The notes beneath the pieces were generated by a model. That model worked only from the letters and a program-made list of their open reading frames with translations. It made no database searches and was not told the origin of the DNA. Positions 1-7,160 of a stretch of DNA of 43,532 nt are shown here, piece by piece; the stretch's first letter is position 1; each line of letters opens with the position of its first letter. Source of the DNA: SIG440 sp045587485 (GTDB taxonomy: Bacteria; Bacillota; Clostridia; Monoglobales; Monoglobaceae); assembly GCA_045587485.1 (NCBI GenBank), contig JAZNCI010000022.1:1-43532 (forward strand), in the 5' to 3' direction. Both the position numbers and the translations under genes were made by a program.

Positions 1-196
1 CTATTGCAATTTCGTGGAGTGTATGGTATAATTCTATTAGATTAGTCGTAATGTAGGTAGTGTTTTTGACCACATGTAAACCCACAGTTAGAAATGTAAC
101 AGGCGGAATAAATGGAAACAACCGCGCTAAAGAGCATTTTCGATGTAGCGGAAAGGCCCAAATAGAGCCATTTGTGGCAAACAGCACATTCTAGGA

Positions 197-245
197 GCGC
201 TTCGGGACGAAGAGGCCGCAGGTTCAAATCCTGTTAACCCGACCA
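197..245 (+). pseudogene. tRNA-Pro 3'-half remnant (possible att site)
   Basis: The stretch carries a recognisable tRNA-Pro 3' half: an anticodon-arm remnant around GGGACGAAG, the variable region, a T arm with GGTTCAAATCC, the acceptor 3' strand and an encoded CCA at 243-245. Upstream sequence does not supply a 5' acceptor strand able to pair with TAACCCG, and the anticodon stem appears about three bases short compared with a normal tRNA-Pro. I therefore read it as a fragment rather than a working tRNA. Such 3' halves are typically left by elements that integrate into tRNA genes. The antisense strand gives a spurious ORF with the familiar GFEPAAS string, often wrongly annotated as protein. 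Confidence 0.6.
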
Positions 246-248
246 ACA

Positions 249-283
249 AAACCTCAGTAACCAAGCGGTTTCTGAGGTTTTTG
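249..283 (+). terminator. Rho-independent terminator after tRNA remnant
   Basis: AAACCTCAG (249-257) pairs with CTGAGGTTT (272-280), with further AACC/GGTT pairing inside and a T-rich tail. It lies directly after the tRNA remnant, as expected for a tRNA terminator. Confidence 0.7.
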
Positions 284-353
284 CTTTGTTTGAAAAAACG
301 TCTTTTTTCGGTTTTGACCACATCTGTTTTGGCTTAATTGTGGGTAGAAAATA

Positions 354-488
354 TTATTCTTTCCTATAATTTCTTTCCCAAAATTCTTTTTCACATTTCT
401 TTAATCCATCTAGGTCTTGGAATTCACACTGTCCAATGTCTAGGTACTCTACTATTCTTTTTAATTCAGCAAGGTTGTAACAACAAAA
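354..488 (-). pseudogene. Possible C-terminal gene fragment (44 codons)
   Basis: A minus-strand reading frame ends with TAA at 354-356 and is open back to a stop at 489-491. Its last 40 or so residues look like a charged, helical C-terminus (for example LAELKRIVEYL and EKEFWERNYRKE), unlike the low-complexity product of most shadow frames. No ATG, GTG or TTG start is present in frame. I read it as a possible leftover of a gene from an element once inserted next to the tRNA remnant; it could equally be chance. The rest of 284-670 holds two hairpins and nothing else I can support. Confidence 0.25.
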
Positions 489-588
489 TCAAAGTTTTAA
501 AAAGAAACGCATACGGCTACAAAAATTTTAATAGATTTAGAAATCGTATTTTATATATATTTTCTCACCAATCTCTTAGAAACAAACA

Positions 589-613
589 AGCAGTCGCCTA
601 AATCGCGACTGCT
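589..613 (-). terminator. Hairpin, possible second terminator
   Basis: AGCAGTCGC and GCGACTGCT form a perfect 9-bp stem with a 7-base loop. On the minus strand it is followed by TGTTTGTTTC. It lies beyond the stronger terminator at 672-708, so it may be a backup stop for the paaK operon or belong to the remnant region. Confidence 0.4.
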
Positions 614-671
614 CATCTAAAATTCTGTTTTAACTTTTTTACCCCAACTATTGACAGAGAGTCTATTTTAC

Positions 672-708
672 AAAACCCCACTTGCATTTTTTGTACAAGT
701 GAGGTTTC
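672..708 (-). terminator. Terminator of the paaK-ACT operon
   Basis: A 12-bp stem with one mismatch is formed by 673-684 and 696-707. On the minus strand it ends in GGGGTTTTG, and it sits about 90 bases after the stop of the ACT-domain gene. Confidence 0.6.
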
Positions 709-799
709 AAAATAGTATTAGACGACTCCAAATAAATTCTAAAACTTACTCTTTAATTTTCGAATAGCAAGCTAATCACAACCCACATAAGGGCATCCT

Positions 800-1231
800 T
801 TAAAGTTTACAAATATCCGTTTCTGATATAAGCTTAAAGCCCGCTTCGACAAGTGTTTTTTCTGCATCTGCGTTGTTTTCAACTCTAAAGACAACATAAG
901 CGTGCTTTTCTGTACGAGCCATAAATGCATAGAGATATTCCACGTTGATGCCTGCTTTATCAAGTACATCAAGTGCTGCTGTAAGCTTGCCGGGTTCATC
1001 GCCAATCTTAACGCCCACAACATCAATCACCTTAATAAGATAACCCTGTTCTTCAAGAACTTTTTCTGCGGCATTCTCGTCGTTTACGATAAGACGAAGA
1101 ATGCCAAAATCCTCGGTTTCAGCAATGGAAAGTGCTCTTATATTTATGTTATTCTTTGCAAGAACATCTGTAACTGATACGATTGTACCCTTTCTGTTTT
1201 GAACAAAAACTGTTAACTGTTTAATAGCCAT
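800..1231 (-). CDS. Tandem ACT-domain protein
   Basis: This 143-residue protein consists of two ACT domains in tandem, roughly residues 3-70 and 71-140. Each starts with a ligand-loop region (QNRKGTI in the first, GDEPGKL in the second) typical of small-molecule-binding ACT folds. There is no catalytic domain, so it is a stand-alone sensor or regulator that probably binds an amino acid. It starts 16 bases after the phenylacetate-CoA ligase stop with a clear AAGGAAGGAG ribosome site and shares its T-box-controlled transcript. From memory, such ACT proteins often lie next to paaK-type ligases in anaerobes. Binding of phenylalanine or another aromatic amino acid is a reasonable guess, not shown by the sequence. 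Confidence 0.85.
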   Translation of the reverse strand: MAIKQLTVFVQNRKGTIVSVTDVLAKNNINIRALSIAETEDFGILRLIVNDENAAEKVLEEQGYLIKVIDVVGVKIGDEPGKLTAALDVLDKAGINVEYLYAFMARTEKHAYVVFRVENNADAEKTLVEAGFKLISETDICKL

Positions 1232-1247
1232 TTTAAAATCTCCTTCC

Positions 1248-2555
1248 TTAAATCAACTTACGCTTATCAATAACACGAACCGCTTTGCCTTCGCTTCTTG
1301 CAATGCTCTTAGGCGGAACCAGGTGGACGGTTGGATTGATGCCAAGCATTGTCTTCATAGCATTTGCAAGAGCTTTTTCCTTTGACAGAACCTCGCTTAC
1401 TTTATCTGTAAACTGTTCGGGAGACATTTCAACATTAATCTCGAATGTATCTGTATTATTTGCTCTGTCAACAACAATCTGATAGTTCGGCTGATAGCCT
1501 TCGCTTAAAAGAACAGTTTCAATCTGGCTTGGGAATACATTAACACCACGGATGATGAGCATATCATCAGTTCTGCCCATAGGCTTAGCCATTTTTATAA
1601 GAGTTCTGCCGCAGGAGCATTTCTTTCTTGAAAGAACGCAGATATCTCTTGTTCTATATCGAAGGAGAGGGAATGCTTCTTTATCAAGTGATGTGAATAC
1701 TAATTCGCCCTTTTCACCTTCTGGAAGAACTTCACCTGTATCAGGATCAATAATCTCTGCAAGGAAGTGGTCTTCGTTGATATGCATACCTGTCTGCTCG
1801 CTGCACTCAAATGCAACTCCGGGACCGCTTGTTTCGGTAAGACCATATATATCATAAGCCTTGATGCCAAGTGTTTCTTGGATACCCTTTCGCATTTCTT
1901 CTGTCCAAGGCTCTGCGCCAAAGATACCTGCTTTAAGTGGAATATCATCCGGTTTATATCCTTGTTCTTTCAATGTTTCGCCAATGTATGCCGCATAAGA
2001 AGGCGTACAGCAAAGGATTGTCGCACTTAAATCTGTCATAAACTGAATCTGACGCTCTGTGTTACCTGATGACATGGGAAGTGTAAGGCATCCAACCTTG
2101 TGTGAACCTCCGTTAAGTCCGGGACCGCCTGTGAAAAGTCCATAGCCGTAAGCTACCTGACATACATCCTTATTACTGCCGCCTGCTGCAACGATTGCAC
2201 GGGCGCAGCAATCCTCCCAAAGGTCAACGTCTTTCTGAGTGTAGAATGCAACTACACGGCGACCTGTTGTACCTGATGTAGACTGAATGCGCACACAATC
2301 TTCAAGAGGTTTTGCAAGCAATCCATAGGGATATGCATCTCTTAAATCTGCTTTTGTAAGGAACGGGAGCTTATGTAAATCTTCGATTCCTTTAATGTCT
2401 TCGGGTTTAACACCTTTTTCATCCATGAGGTTTTTGTAGTAAGGCACATTTTCGTAAACATGCTTAACCTGTTTTACCAATTTTTCTGATTGAAGTTTTT
2501 TCATTTCGGGAGTCGACATGGTTTCAATTTCTTTCTGATAGTAGTTCTGAGCCAT
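1248..2555 (-). CDS. paaK: Phenylacetate-CoA ligase family protein
   Basis: A 435-residue adenylate-forming enzyme of the usual PaaK length, joining phenylacetate or a related aryl acid to CoA with ATP in the cytoplasm. The AMP-binding core is visible: the STSGTTGRR loop near residue 93, YGLTETSG near 240, the RYRTRD stretch near 300, GRTDDMLIIRGVNVFPSQ near 330, and a PaaK-type C-terminal lid with a KAVRVID segment near the end. The start follows GAAAGGATG. It is the first gene after a T-box leader and is followed by the ACT gene. In anaerobes this enzyme works with indolepyruvate:ferredoxin oxidoreductase either to catabolise aromatic amino acids or, in reverse, to rebuild them. No iorAB lies in this window. 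The exact acid used is not readable from the sequence. Confidence 0.9.
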   Translation of the reverse strand: MAQNYYQKEIETMSTPEMKKLQSEKLVKQVKHVYENVPYYKNLMDEKGVKPEDIKGIEDLHKLPFLTKADLRDAYPYGLLAKPLEDCVRIQSTSGTTGRRVVAFYTQKDVDLWEDCCARAIVAAGGSNKDVCQVAYGYGLFTGGPGLNGGSHKVGCLTLPMSSGNTERQIQFMTDLSATILCCTPSYAAYIGETLKEQGYKPDDIPLKAGIFGAEPWTEEMRKGIQETLGIKAYDIYGLTETSGPGVAFECSEQTGMHINEDHFLAEIIDPDTGEVLPEGEKGELVFTSLDKEAFPLLRYRTRDICVLSRKKCSCGRTLIKMAKPMGRTDDMLIIRGVNVFPSQIETVLLSEGYQPNYQIVVDRANNTDTFEINVEMSPEQFTDKVSEVLSKEKALANAMKTMLGINPTVHLVPPKSIARSEGKAVRVIDKRKLI

Positions 2556-2619
2556 TTCTTGTTCATCCTTTCCATTACACTTAAAATTTTGTTCTAACAG
2601 GGTTGCAGTGTAAAGAAAA

Positions 2620-2905
2620 CAAAAAAGTCCTCTGCAATCCTGTTTAAGGATACAGAGGACGAAAATATCATTTCCGTGGTACCACCTCAGTTCGCCGCTA
2701 TCTCACGGAAGCGACCTTATCAGGTACTTACATACCTTAGTTCTGTGACGGGAACACCCGTTGCCTCCTACTTGAAATTTCTTTCGTTCAGCGCACTGCT
2801 AACAGAAGGAATTCGTCAAGGTCATCGCCTTTGCCTCGCACCAACCGGCAACTCTCTCCAGGTTCTTTCCAAGCATACTTATTTCTGCTCAAACGCATTT
2901 AAATT
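2620..2905 (-). promoter_or_regulatory. T-box leader upstream of paaK, probably Phe-specific
   Basis: The minus strand shows a full T-box leader: a Stem I region with an AGTA motif and a 3' loop containing GAA followed by TTC (2809-2811), the T-box core GGTGGTACCACGG (2674-2686), and an intrinsic terminator with stem GTCCTCTG/CAGAGGAC and a run of six T (2621-2660). The TGGT of the T-box would pair with an ACCA tRNA end, as in tRNA-Phe. The likely specifier codon is therefore UUC (Phe), which fits the aromatic-acid ligase downstream. Known T-boxes raise expression when the cognate tRNA is uncharged. The T-box assignment is strong; the codon assignment is moderate, because I folded Stem I by eye. 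Confidence 0.9.
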
Positions 2906-2911
2906 ATCTGT

Positions 2912-2940
2912 ATTATACCACGTCAAAGGTATAAAGTCAA
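2912..2940 (-). promoter_or_regulatory. Sigma-A promoter of the paaK T-box transcript
   Basis: TTGACT (2935-2940), a 17-base spacer and TATAAT (2912-2917) on the minus strand. Transcription would begin near 2905, just before T-box Stem I. Confidence 0.85.
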
Positions 2941-2996
2941 TAATTTTTAAAAAATTTATATTTCTTTTTCTGTCTAAATTTTCACGCTATATTAAA

Positions 2997-3038
2997 CAGA
3001 GCATATATCAGTATATTTTTGATACTGTATATGCTCTG
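2997..3038 (-). terminator. Terminator hairpin after nhaC
   Basis: CAGAGCATATA and TATATGCTCTG form an 11-bp outer stem, with AGTAT/ATACT pairing inside. It lies 30 bases after the antiporter stop codon, and both flanks are AT-rich. It separates the antiporter from the paaK promoter. Confidence 0.65.
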
Positions 3039-3068
3039 CATTTTATTTATTGTTTGTTATGTTATGCT

Positions 3069-4769
3069 TTAAATTGCGTTTACAGAATTCATTTGTGCAT
3101 TCTTATTTGAGGAAATCTTATTAATTACATACATTGTTGCGATTGCAAGAACTACTGCAACAGGGAATACAATGTACCAGTTCTGTACATATCCTGCAAT
3201 TATGTATGAAACAAAGGAAATCACAGCAACTGTAATTGCATATGGAAGCTGTGTCGAAACGTGATTAAGATGGTCACATTTTGCACCTGCGGACGACATA
3301 ATTGTTGTATCAGAAATAGGCGAGCAGTGGTCACCGCAAACCGCACCTGCAAGACACGCTGACATACCTATAATCTGAAGCGGGTCACCTGCTTCAAAGA
3401 TAACGGTAACGATGGGGATAAGAATACCAAATGTACCCCATGATGTACCCGTTGCAAATGAAAGGATACAAGCAACAACAAAGATAACTGCCGGCAAAAG
3501 ATTTGCCAGAGCACTTGCATCTGCCAGAAGATTTTCAACATATGTAGCATAACCCATAAGGCTATTTACATTCTTGAGTGCTGTCGCAAATGTAAGGATA
3601 AGGATGGGTGGTACCATTGCGATAAAACCCTTAGGAATACATTCCATAGCTTCTTTGAATGAAATAAGCTTTCTGAGCATAAAGTATACGATTGTGATAA
3701 CTAAGGCAACAATTGCGCCCCAAGGAAGACCAACAGTCGCATCGGTATTTGCAAAGGCATTTACAAATGTTTCGCCTGCAAAATACCCACCAACATAGAT
3801 TAACGCAAGAACGCTGAACATAATTAACACAACAACCGGAAGAACAAGGTCGATAACCTTTGCCTTGCCTGAAACAACTTCTTCTTCGCCTTCCTCTACT
3901 CTTTCACCGCTCGTAAACAAATCACCTTTGTTAATTGCGTTAAGCTCGTGAATTTTCATAGGACCAAAATCCCATTTTTTAACACAAAGAACAATAATAA
4001 ACACAAAGGTGAGCAATGAATAAAAATTATAAGGAATTGCCTTTATAAACAAGGTAAGACCTTCACCCTCGGGAGCATAGCTTGCAACAGCAGCCGCCCA
4101 TGAAGAAATAGGAGCAATCATACAAATAGGTGCAGCAGTTGCATCAATGAGGTATGAGAGCTTTGCTCTTGATATTTTATGATGATCACAAACGGGCTTC
4201 ATAACCGAGCCCACTGTCAGGCAGTTAAAATAGTCATCAATGAATATAAGCACGCCCAGAACAAATGTAGCAAGCATTGCACCTGTTCTTGACTTGATGT
4301 TCTTTTCTGCCCATGCACCGAAGGCTGCACTGCCTCCTGCTTTGTTGATGAGTGAAACAAGAATACCCAAAACAACCAGGAATATAAATATGCCCGCTGT
4401 TCCTTCAACTGCGCCGATAAGACCATCGCCCAACAATGCGTCCATAGCACCAACAGGATTAAAGTTGCAAGCAAAAAGTGCTGCAATAACAATACCTGCA
4501 AAAAGCGAGGAATAAACCTCTTTGGTTACAAGTGCAAGGACTATTGCAAGAATTGGGGGAAGAAGCGAAACTATTGTTGCATAATAGTTACTTTTAGGTT
4601 CTACAACTCCTGCGCCGCCACATTCTTCGCAATCTGCAAGGATTTCGCCCGCCTCGCTGCAAGGTCCGCAGTCAAGCATCACATCAGTCTTTACTGTTGT
4701 TGCACCGACAACAACTGCAATGATTGCCAGAAGAATCACAACAAGTTTGATAATGTTTGATTTTTTCAT
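3069..4769 (-). CDS. Na+/H+ antiporter, NhaC family
   Basis: A 566-residue polytopic membrane protein with about a dozen hydrophobic segments, in the NhaC superfamily of sodium/proton or organic-acid antiporters. Family-like landmarks are FIDDYFNCLTVGSVMKP near residue 190, the paired helix region around SFATGTSWGTFGI near 440, and GDHCSPISDTT near 480. The start has a GGAGAG site. Unusually, between the first helix and the rest there is an extracytoplasmic-looking Cys-rich stretch with CGPC and CEECGGAG (residues about 34-53), resembling half of a DnaJ-type zinc finger. It follows mgsA on the same strand after 59 bases but may be transcribed alone. The transported ion or substrate cannot be told from the sequence. 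Confidence 0.85.
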   Translation of the reverse strand: MKKSNIIKLVVILLAIIAVVVGATTVKTDVMLDCGPCSEAGEILADCEECGGAGVVEPKSNYYATIVSLLPPILAIVLALVTKEVYSSLFAGIVIAALFACNFNPVGAMDALLGDGLIGAVEGTAGIFIFLVVLGILVSLINKAGGSAAFGAWAEKNIKSRTGAMLATFVLGVLIFIDDYFNCLTVGSVMKPVCDHHKISRAKLSYLIDATAAPICMIAPISSWAAAVASYAPEGEGLTLFIKAIPYNFYSLLTFVFIIVLCVKKWDFGPMKIHELNAINKGDLFTSGERVEEGEEEVVSGKAKVIDLVLPVVVLIMFSVLALIYVGGYFAGETFVNAFANTDATVGLPWGAIVALVITIVYFMLRKLISFKEAMECIPKGFIAMVPPILILTFATALKNVNSLMGYATYVENLLADASALANLLPAVIFVVACILSFATGTSWGTFGILIPIVTVIFEAGDPLQIIGMSACLAGAVCGDHCSPISDTTIMSSAGAKCDHLNHVSTQLPYAITVAVISFVSYIIAGYVQNWYIVFPVAVVLAIATMYVINKISSNKNAQMNSVNAI

Positions 4770-4828
4770 AACAAAAATCTCTCCATTCCGCCGTATTCAC
4801 GACAATTTGTATAAAAAATTACTAATTA

Positions 4829-5239
4829 TTATCTTAAACTCTTGGGGTTAACAATATCACGCCAAGCAAGGTCTCCACGTTCAAGACCTCTGATCATAAC
4901 CTCAGCCGTAGCGCTGTTTGTGGCAAGGGGAATATTATGAACATCACACAGCCTGAAAAGCGCAGATACATCGGGCTCGTGCGGTTGTGCTGTAAGTGGG
5001 TCACGAAAAAACAAAACCAAATCAATCTCGTTATATGCAATCCTTGCACCAATCTGCTGATCACCGCCCTGAGGACCTGACAAAAATAAATTGACATCCA
5101 AACCTGTTGCTTCGATGATAAGACTGCCTGTTGTACCAGTAGCACAAAGATTGTGCTTGCTGAGTATAGCCTTGTAGGCAATGCAGAAATCCACCATCAG
5201 TTCTTTCTTCTTGTCGTGTGCAATTAAAGCTATGTTCAC
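4829..5239 (-). CDS. mgsA: Methylglyoxal synthase
   Basis: This protein of about 136 residues converts dihydroxyacetone phosphate to methylglyoxal and phosphate, a glycolytic bypass that relieves sugar-phosphate build-up. Seen directly: IALIAHDKKK at the N-terminus, the phosphate-binding CATGTTG loop, the catalytic-region GPQGGDQQIGA, and DPLTAQPHEPD. I place the start at the GTG at 5239 because AGGAGG lies seven bases upstream; an in-frame ATG at 5257 would put that ribosome site inside the gene. It is the last gene of the min cluster, 33 bases after minE, a placement I recall as recurrent in Clostridia. Confidence 0.93.
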   Translation of the reverse strand: MNIALIAHDKKKELMVDFCIAYKAILSKHNLCATGTTGSLIIEATGLDVNLFLSGPQGGDQQIGARIAYNEIDLVLFFRDPLTAQPHEPDVSALFRLCDVHNIPLATNSATAEVMIRGLERGDLAWRDIVNPKSLR

Positions 5240-5272
5240 GTTCTGACCTCCTGTCAACTTAAGATTAAACAG

Positions 5273-5548
5273 TTACTTTTGTTTGATGCTTTTAATTGGA
5301 ATATTTGCAGTAATAGCAGGAACTCTCGACTTTCCGTCTTCGCTTTGAGCTGTGGTAATATTGATATCCAGCTCACCCTCTGTAACATCGATATATTTTG
5401 CAAGAACCTGCATTATTTCATCTTTTATCTTCTTCAAAAACTCAGGGGACACATTTGCACGGTCGTGCACAAGGACAAGTTTCAATCTGTCCTTTGCGGT
5501 GTCCTTTGAGCGATTTTTTCTGCTGAAAATCTTAGACAAATCAAGCAT
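5273..5548 (-). CDS. minE: Cell division topological specificity factor MinE
   Basis: A 91-residue MinE of normal length. The N-terminal amphipathic membrane-targeting segment (LDLSKIFSRK) is followed by the MinD-contact helix around KDRLKLVLVHDRANVSP and the C-terminal dimerisation domain from about residue 37. MinE displaces MinD from the membrane and drives pole-to-pole oscillation so that division occurs at mid-cell. It is downstream of minD with a 27-base gap. Its presence rather than DivIVA-only topology is common in Clostridia. Confidence 0.92.
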   Translation of the reverse strand: MLDLSKIFSRKNRSKDTAKDRLKLVLVHDRANVSPEFLKKIKDEIMQVLAKYIDVTEGELDINITTAQSEDGKSRVPAITANIPIKSIKQK

Positions 5549-5575
5549 TGGTTTTCTCCTTATCTCAAGAACAAA

Positions 5576-6370
5576 TTATTTTTTGCCGCCAAAAAATTTT
5601 TTAATGCGGCCCAGTAAGGATTTCTCATCAAGATCCATAAGCGGAACATTGTTTCCATTCAGTCTTTCGGTAATGTTTCTGTAGCCCTGCCCTGCCAAAG
5701 ATTTCGGATTAACAACCGAAGGCTCACCCTTGTTTGTTGAAACAATTATATCCTGGTCATCGGGCACGATACCGATAAGGTCAATATTTAAAACTTCAAT
5801 AACATCATCAACGCTGAGCATATCACCGCGTTTTACCATATCAGGACGAATTCTATTAATAAGCGCATAGTGGTCTTCGATACCATTAGCTTCAAGCAAA
5901 CCCACAATTCTGTCTGCGTCACGAACAGCCGAAACCTCAGGGGTTGTAACAATCAAAGCCTTGTCAGCGCCTGCAATGGCATTTCTGAAGCCCTGTTCAA
6001 TACCCGCCGGACAGTCAATCAAAATAAAATCATACTCCTCTCTGAGTTTGTCGCAAAGCTCCTTCATCTGTTCTTCGGACACAGCATCCTTGTCCTTGGT
6101 CTGTGCTGCAGGAATAAGAAACAGGCCCTCATAACGCTTATCCTTGATGGCAGCTTTTTTAGGAGCACAAACACCCGTAACAACATCAACCAAATCATAT
6201 ACTATTCTATTTTCAAGACCTAAAACCACATCAAGATTTCGAAGGCCGATATCTGTATCAATTAAAACAACCTTTTTGCCAAGTTTTGAAAGACCAACAC
6301 CAAGATTAGCTGTTGTTGTGGTTTTTCCAACTCCGCCTTTACCGGAAGTTATAACAATTACTTCTGACAT
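5576..6370 (-). CDS. minD: Septum site-determining ATPase MinD
   Basis: A 264-residue ParA-family ATPase. The deviant Walker A KGGVGKTT lies at residues 11-18, the switch region at IDTDIGLRNLD, and Walker B at FILIDCPAGIE. The C-terminal amphipathic membrane-targeting helix is visible as LLGRIKKFFGGKK. ATP-bound dimers on the membrane recruit MinC to block FtsZ, and MinE stimulates hydrolysis. The gene lies between minC and minE on the same strand, with an AAGGAGGG ribosome site. Confidence 0.96.
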   Translation of the reverse strand: MSEVIVITSGKGGVGKTTTTANLGVGLSKLGKKVVLIDTDIGLRNLDVVLGLENRIVYDLVDVVTGVCAPKKAAIKDKRYEGLFLIPAAQTKDKDAVSEEQMKELCDKLREEYDFILIDCPAGIEQGFRNAIAGADKALIVTTPEVSAVRDADRIVGLLEANGIEDHYALINRIRPDMVKRGDMLSVDDVIEVLNIDLIGIVPDDQDIIVSTNKGEPSVVNPKSLAGQGYRNITERLNGNNVPLMDLDEKSLLGRIKKFFGGKK

Positions 6371-6445
6371 TTAAAACCCTCCTTATTCAATCCAATAAGT
6401 TTACACACCACAATCTTAACACAAAATACAACAAATGTCAAAATA

Positions 6446-7138
6446 TTATTTGCGTTTTTGTAAAAAATCTTCAATAAAGATTTTGTCTTCTTTAATGTAC
6501 GCAATTTCAGGAACGACACCATGATTTTCATCATCATCAGGCGAACGGGATATAACATCAGCAATACGAAGCTGAATTGGTGACAAATTAAGCGCCGCAA
6601 CAATTGCCCCGCGATTGCCCTGTGCACCCGCATGAACAGTTCCCTTGACCGAGCCCATAACGACAATATTTCCTGCAGCAACAAGCTCTGCTCCGGGGTT
6701 TACGTCGCCGACTACCACTATGTTGCCTTCAGACTCAAGCAACTGTCCCGAACGGATTGTTTTTGTGTAGAACTTTGTAAATTCATCCTCAATATCAATT
6801 TTAAAGGCATTGTTTAAAAGTTGCTCTGTAGTCAATTCCGGCTGTGGCTTGGACTTTTCCTCCTCTTCAGGCTCAACAGGCTGGGGATTTTCCCATAAAA
6901 TAGCCTTGCCGTCTATCGTTTCCGAAATCTTCTCTATCAATTCCTGCATCTGTGCTTTTTCAAGGTCAACACCAATAAAGCCTACCTTTAATGTAAGCCC
7001 CTTGAAAAAATTACATGAACCTTTAAATTTGTTGGTTATGTTTGTTTTAATCTCTTGAAAATCCATACAATCATTGATAAGAACAAGCATACCCTCTTTG
7101 TAGAGTTTTAAAGTAATCGCTTCGCTTTTATTTGCCAT
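6446..7138 (-). CDS. minC: Septum site-determining protein MinC
   Basis: A 230-residue inhibitor of FtsZ polymerisation. Residues 1-100 form the variable N-terminal FtsZ-interacting domain, followed by a Glu/Pro-rich linker (EPEEEEKSKPQP). The C-terminal beta-helix, which binds MinD and dimerises, carries GQLLESEGNIVVVGDVNPGAE and AAGNIVVMG. It starts 22 bases after the PBP2 stop with a GAGGAG site, and a 75-base gap separates it from minD. Confidence 0.93.
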   Translation of the reverse strand: MANKSEAITLKLYKEGMLVLINDCMDFQEIKTNITNKFKGSCNFFKGLTLKVGFIGVDLEKAQMQELIEKISETIDGKAILWENPQPVEPEEEEKSKPQPELTTEQLLNNAFKIDIEDEFTKFYTKTIRSGQLLESEGNIVVVGDVNPGAELVAAGNIVVMGSVKGTVHAGAQGNRGAIVAALNLSPIQLRIADVISRSPDDDENHGVVPEIAYIKEDKIFIEDFLQKRK

Positions 7139-7160
7139 ACTTTCTCCTCGCTTCTTAAAA

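Larger units (their letters stand above)
64..323. repeat. 12-bp direct repeat flanking tRNA remnant
   Basis: The sequence TTTTGACCACAT occurs at 64-75 and again at 312-323 in the same orientation. The two copies lie either side of a tRNA 3'-end fragment (197-245). Direct repeats flanking a tRNA-derived core are a common layout for arm-type binding sites of tyrosine integrases, so this could be one end of an integrated or lost element. No integrase gene is present here, so the role is inference; the repeat itself is seen directly. Confidence 0.4.

Noticed and set aside
127..321. Minus-strand ORF with the string GLTGFEPAASSS
   Set aside because: This is the complement of the tRNA-Pro 3' end, a well-known source of false protein annotations.
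338..601. Plus-strand ORF of 87 codons in the AT-rich region after the tRNA remnant
   Set aside because: Composition is random-looking, there is no good ribosome site, and it ends inside a hairpin. The opposite strand gives a more protein-like frame.
2676..3110. Plus-strand ORF of 144 codons upstream of paaK
   Set aside because: It runs antisense through the T-box leader, promoter and nhaC terminator; it has no family features.
4770..4828. Riboswitch or promoter before nhaC
   Set aside because: Only AT-rich sequence of 59 bases; no consensus pair with proper spacing and no conserved RNA motif.
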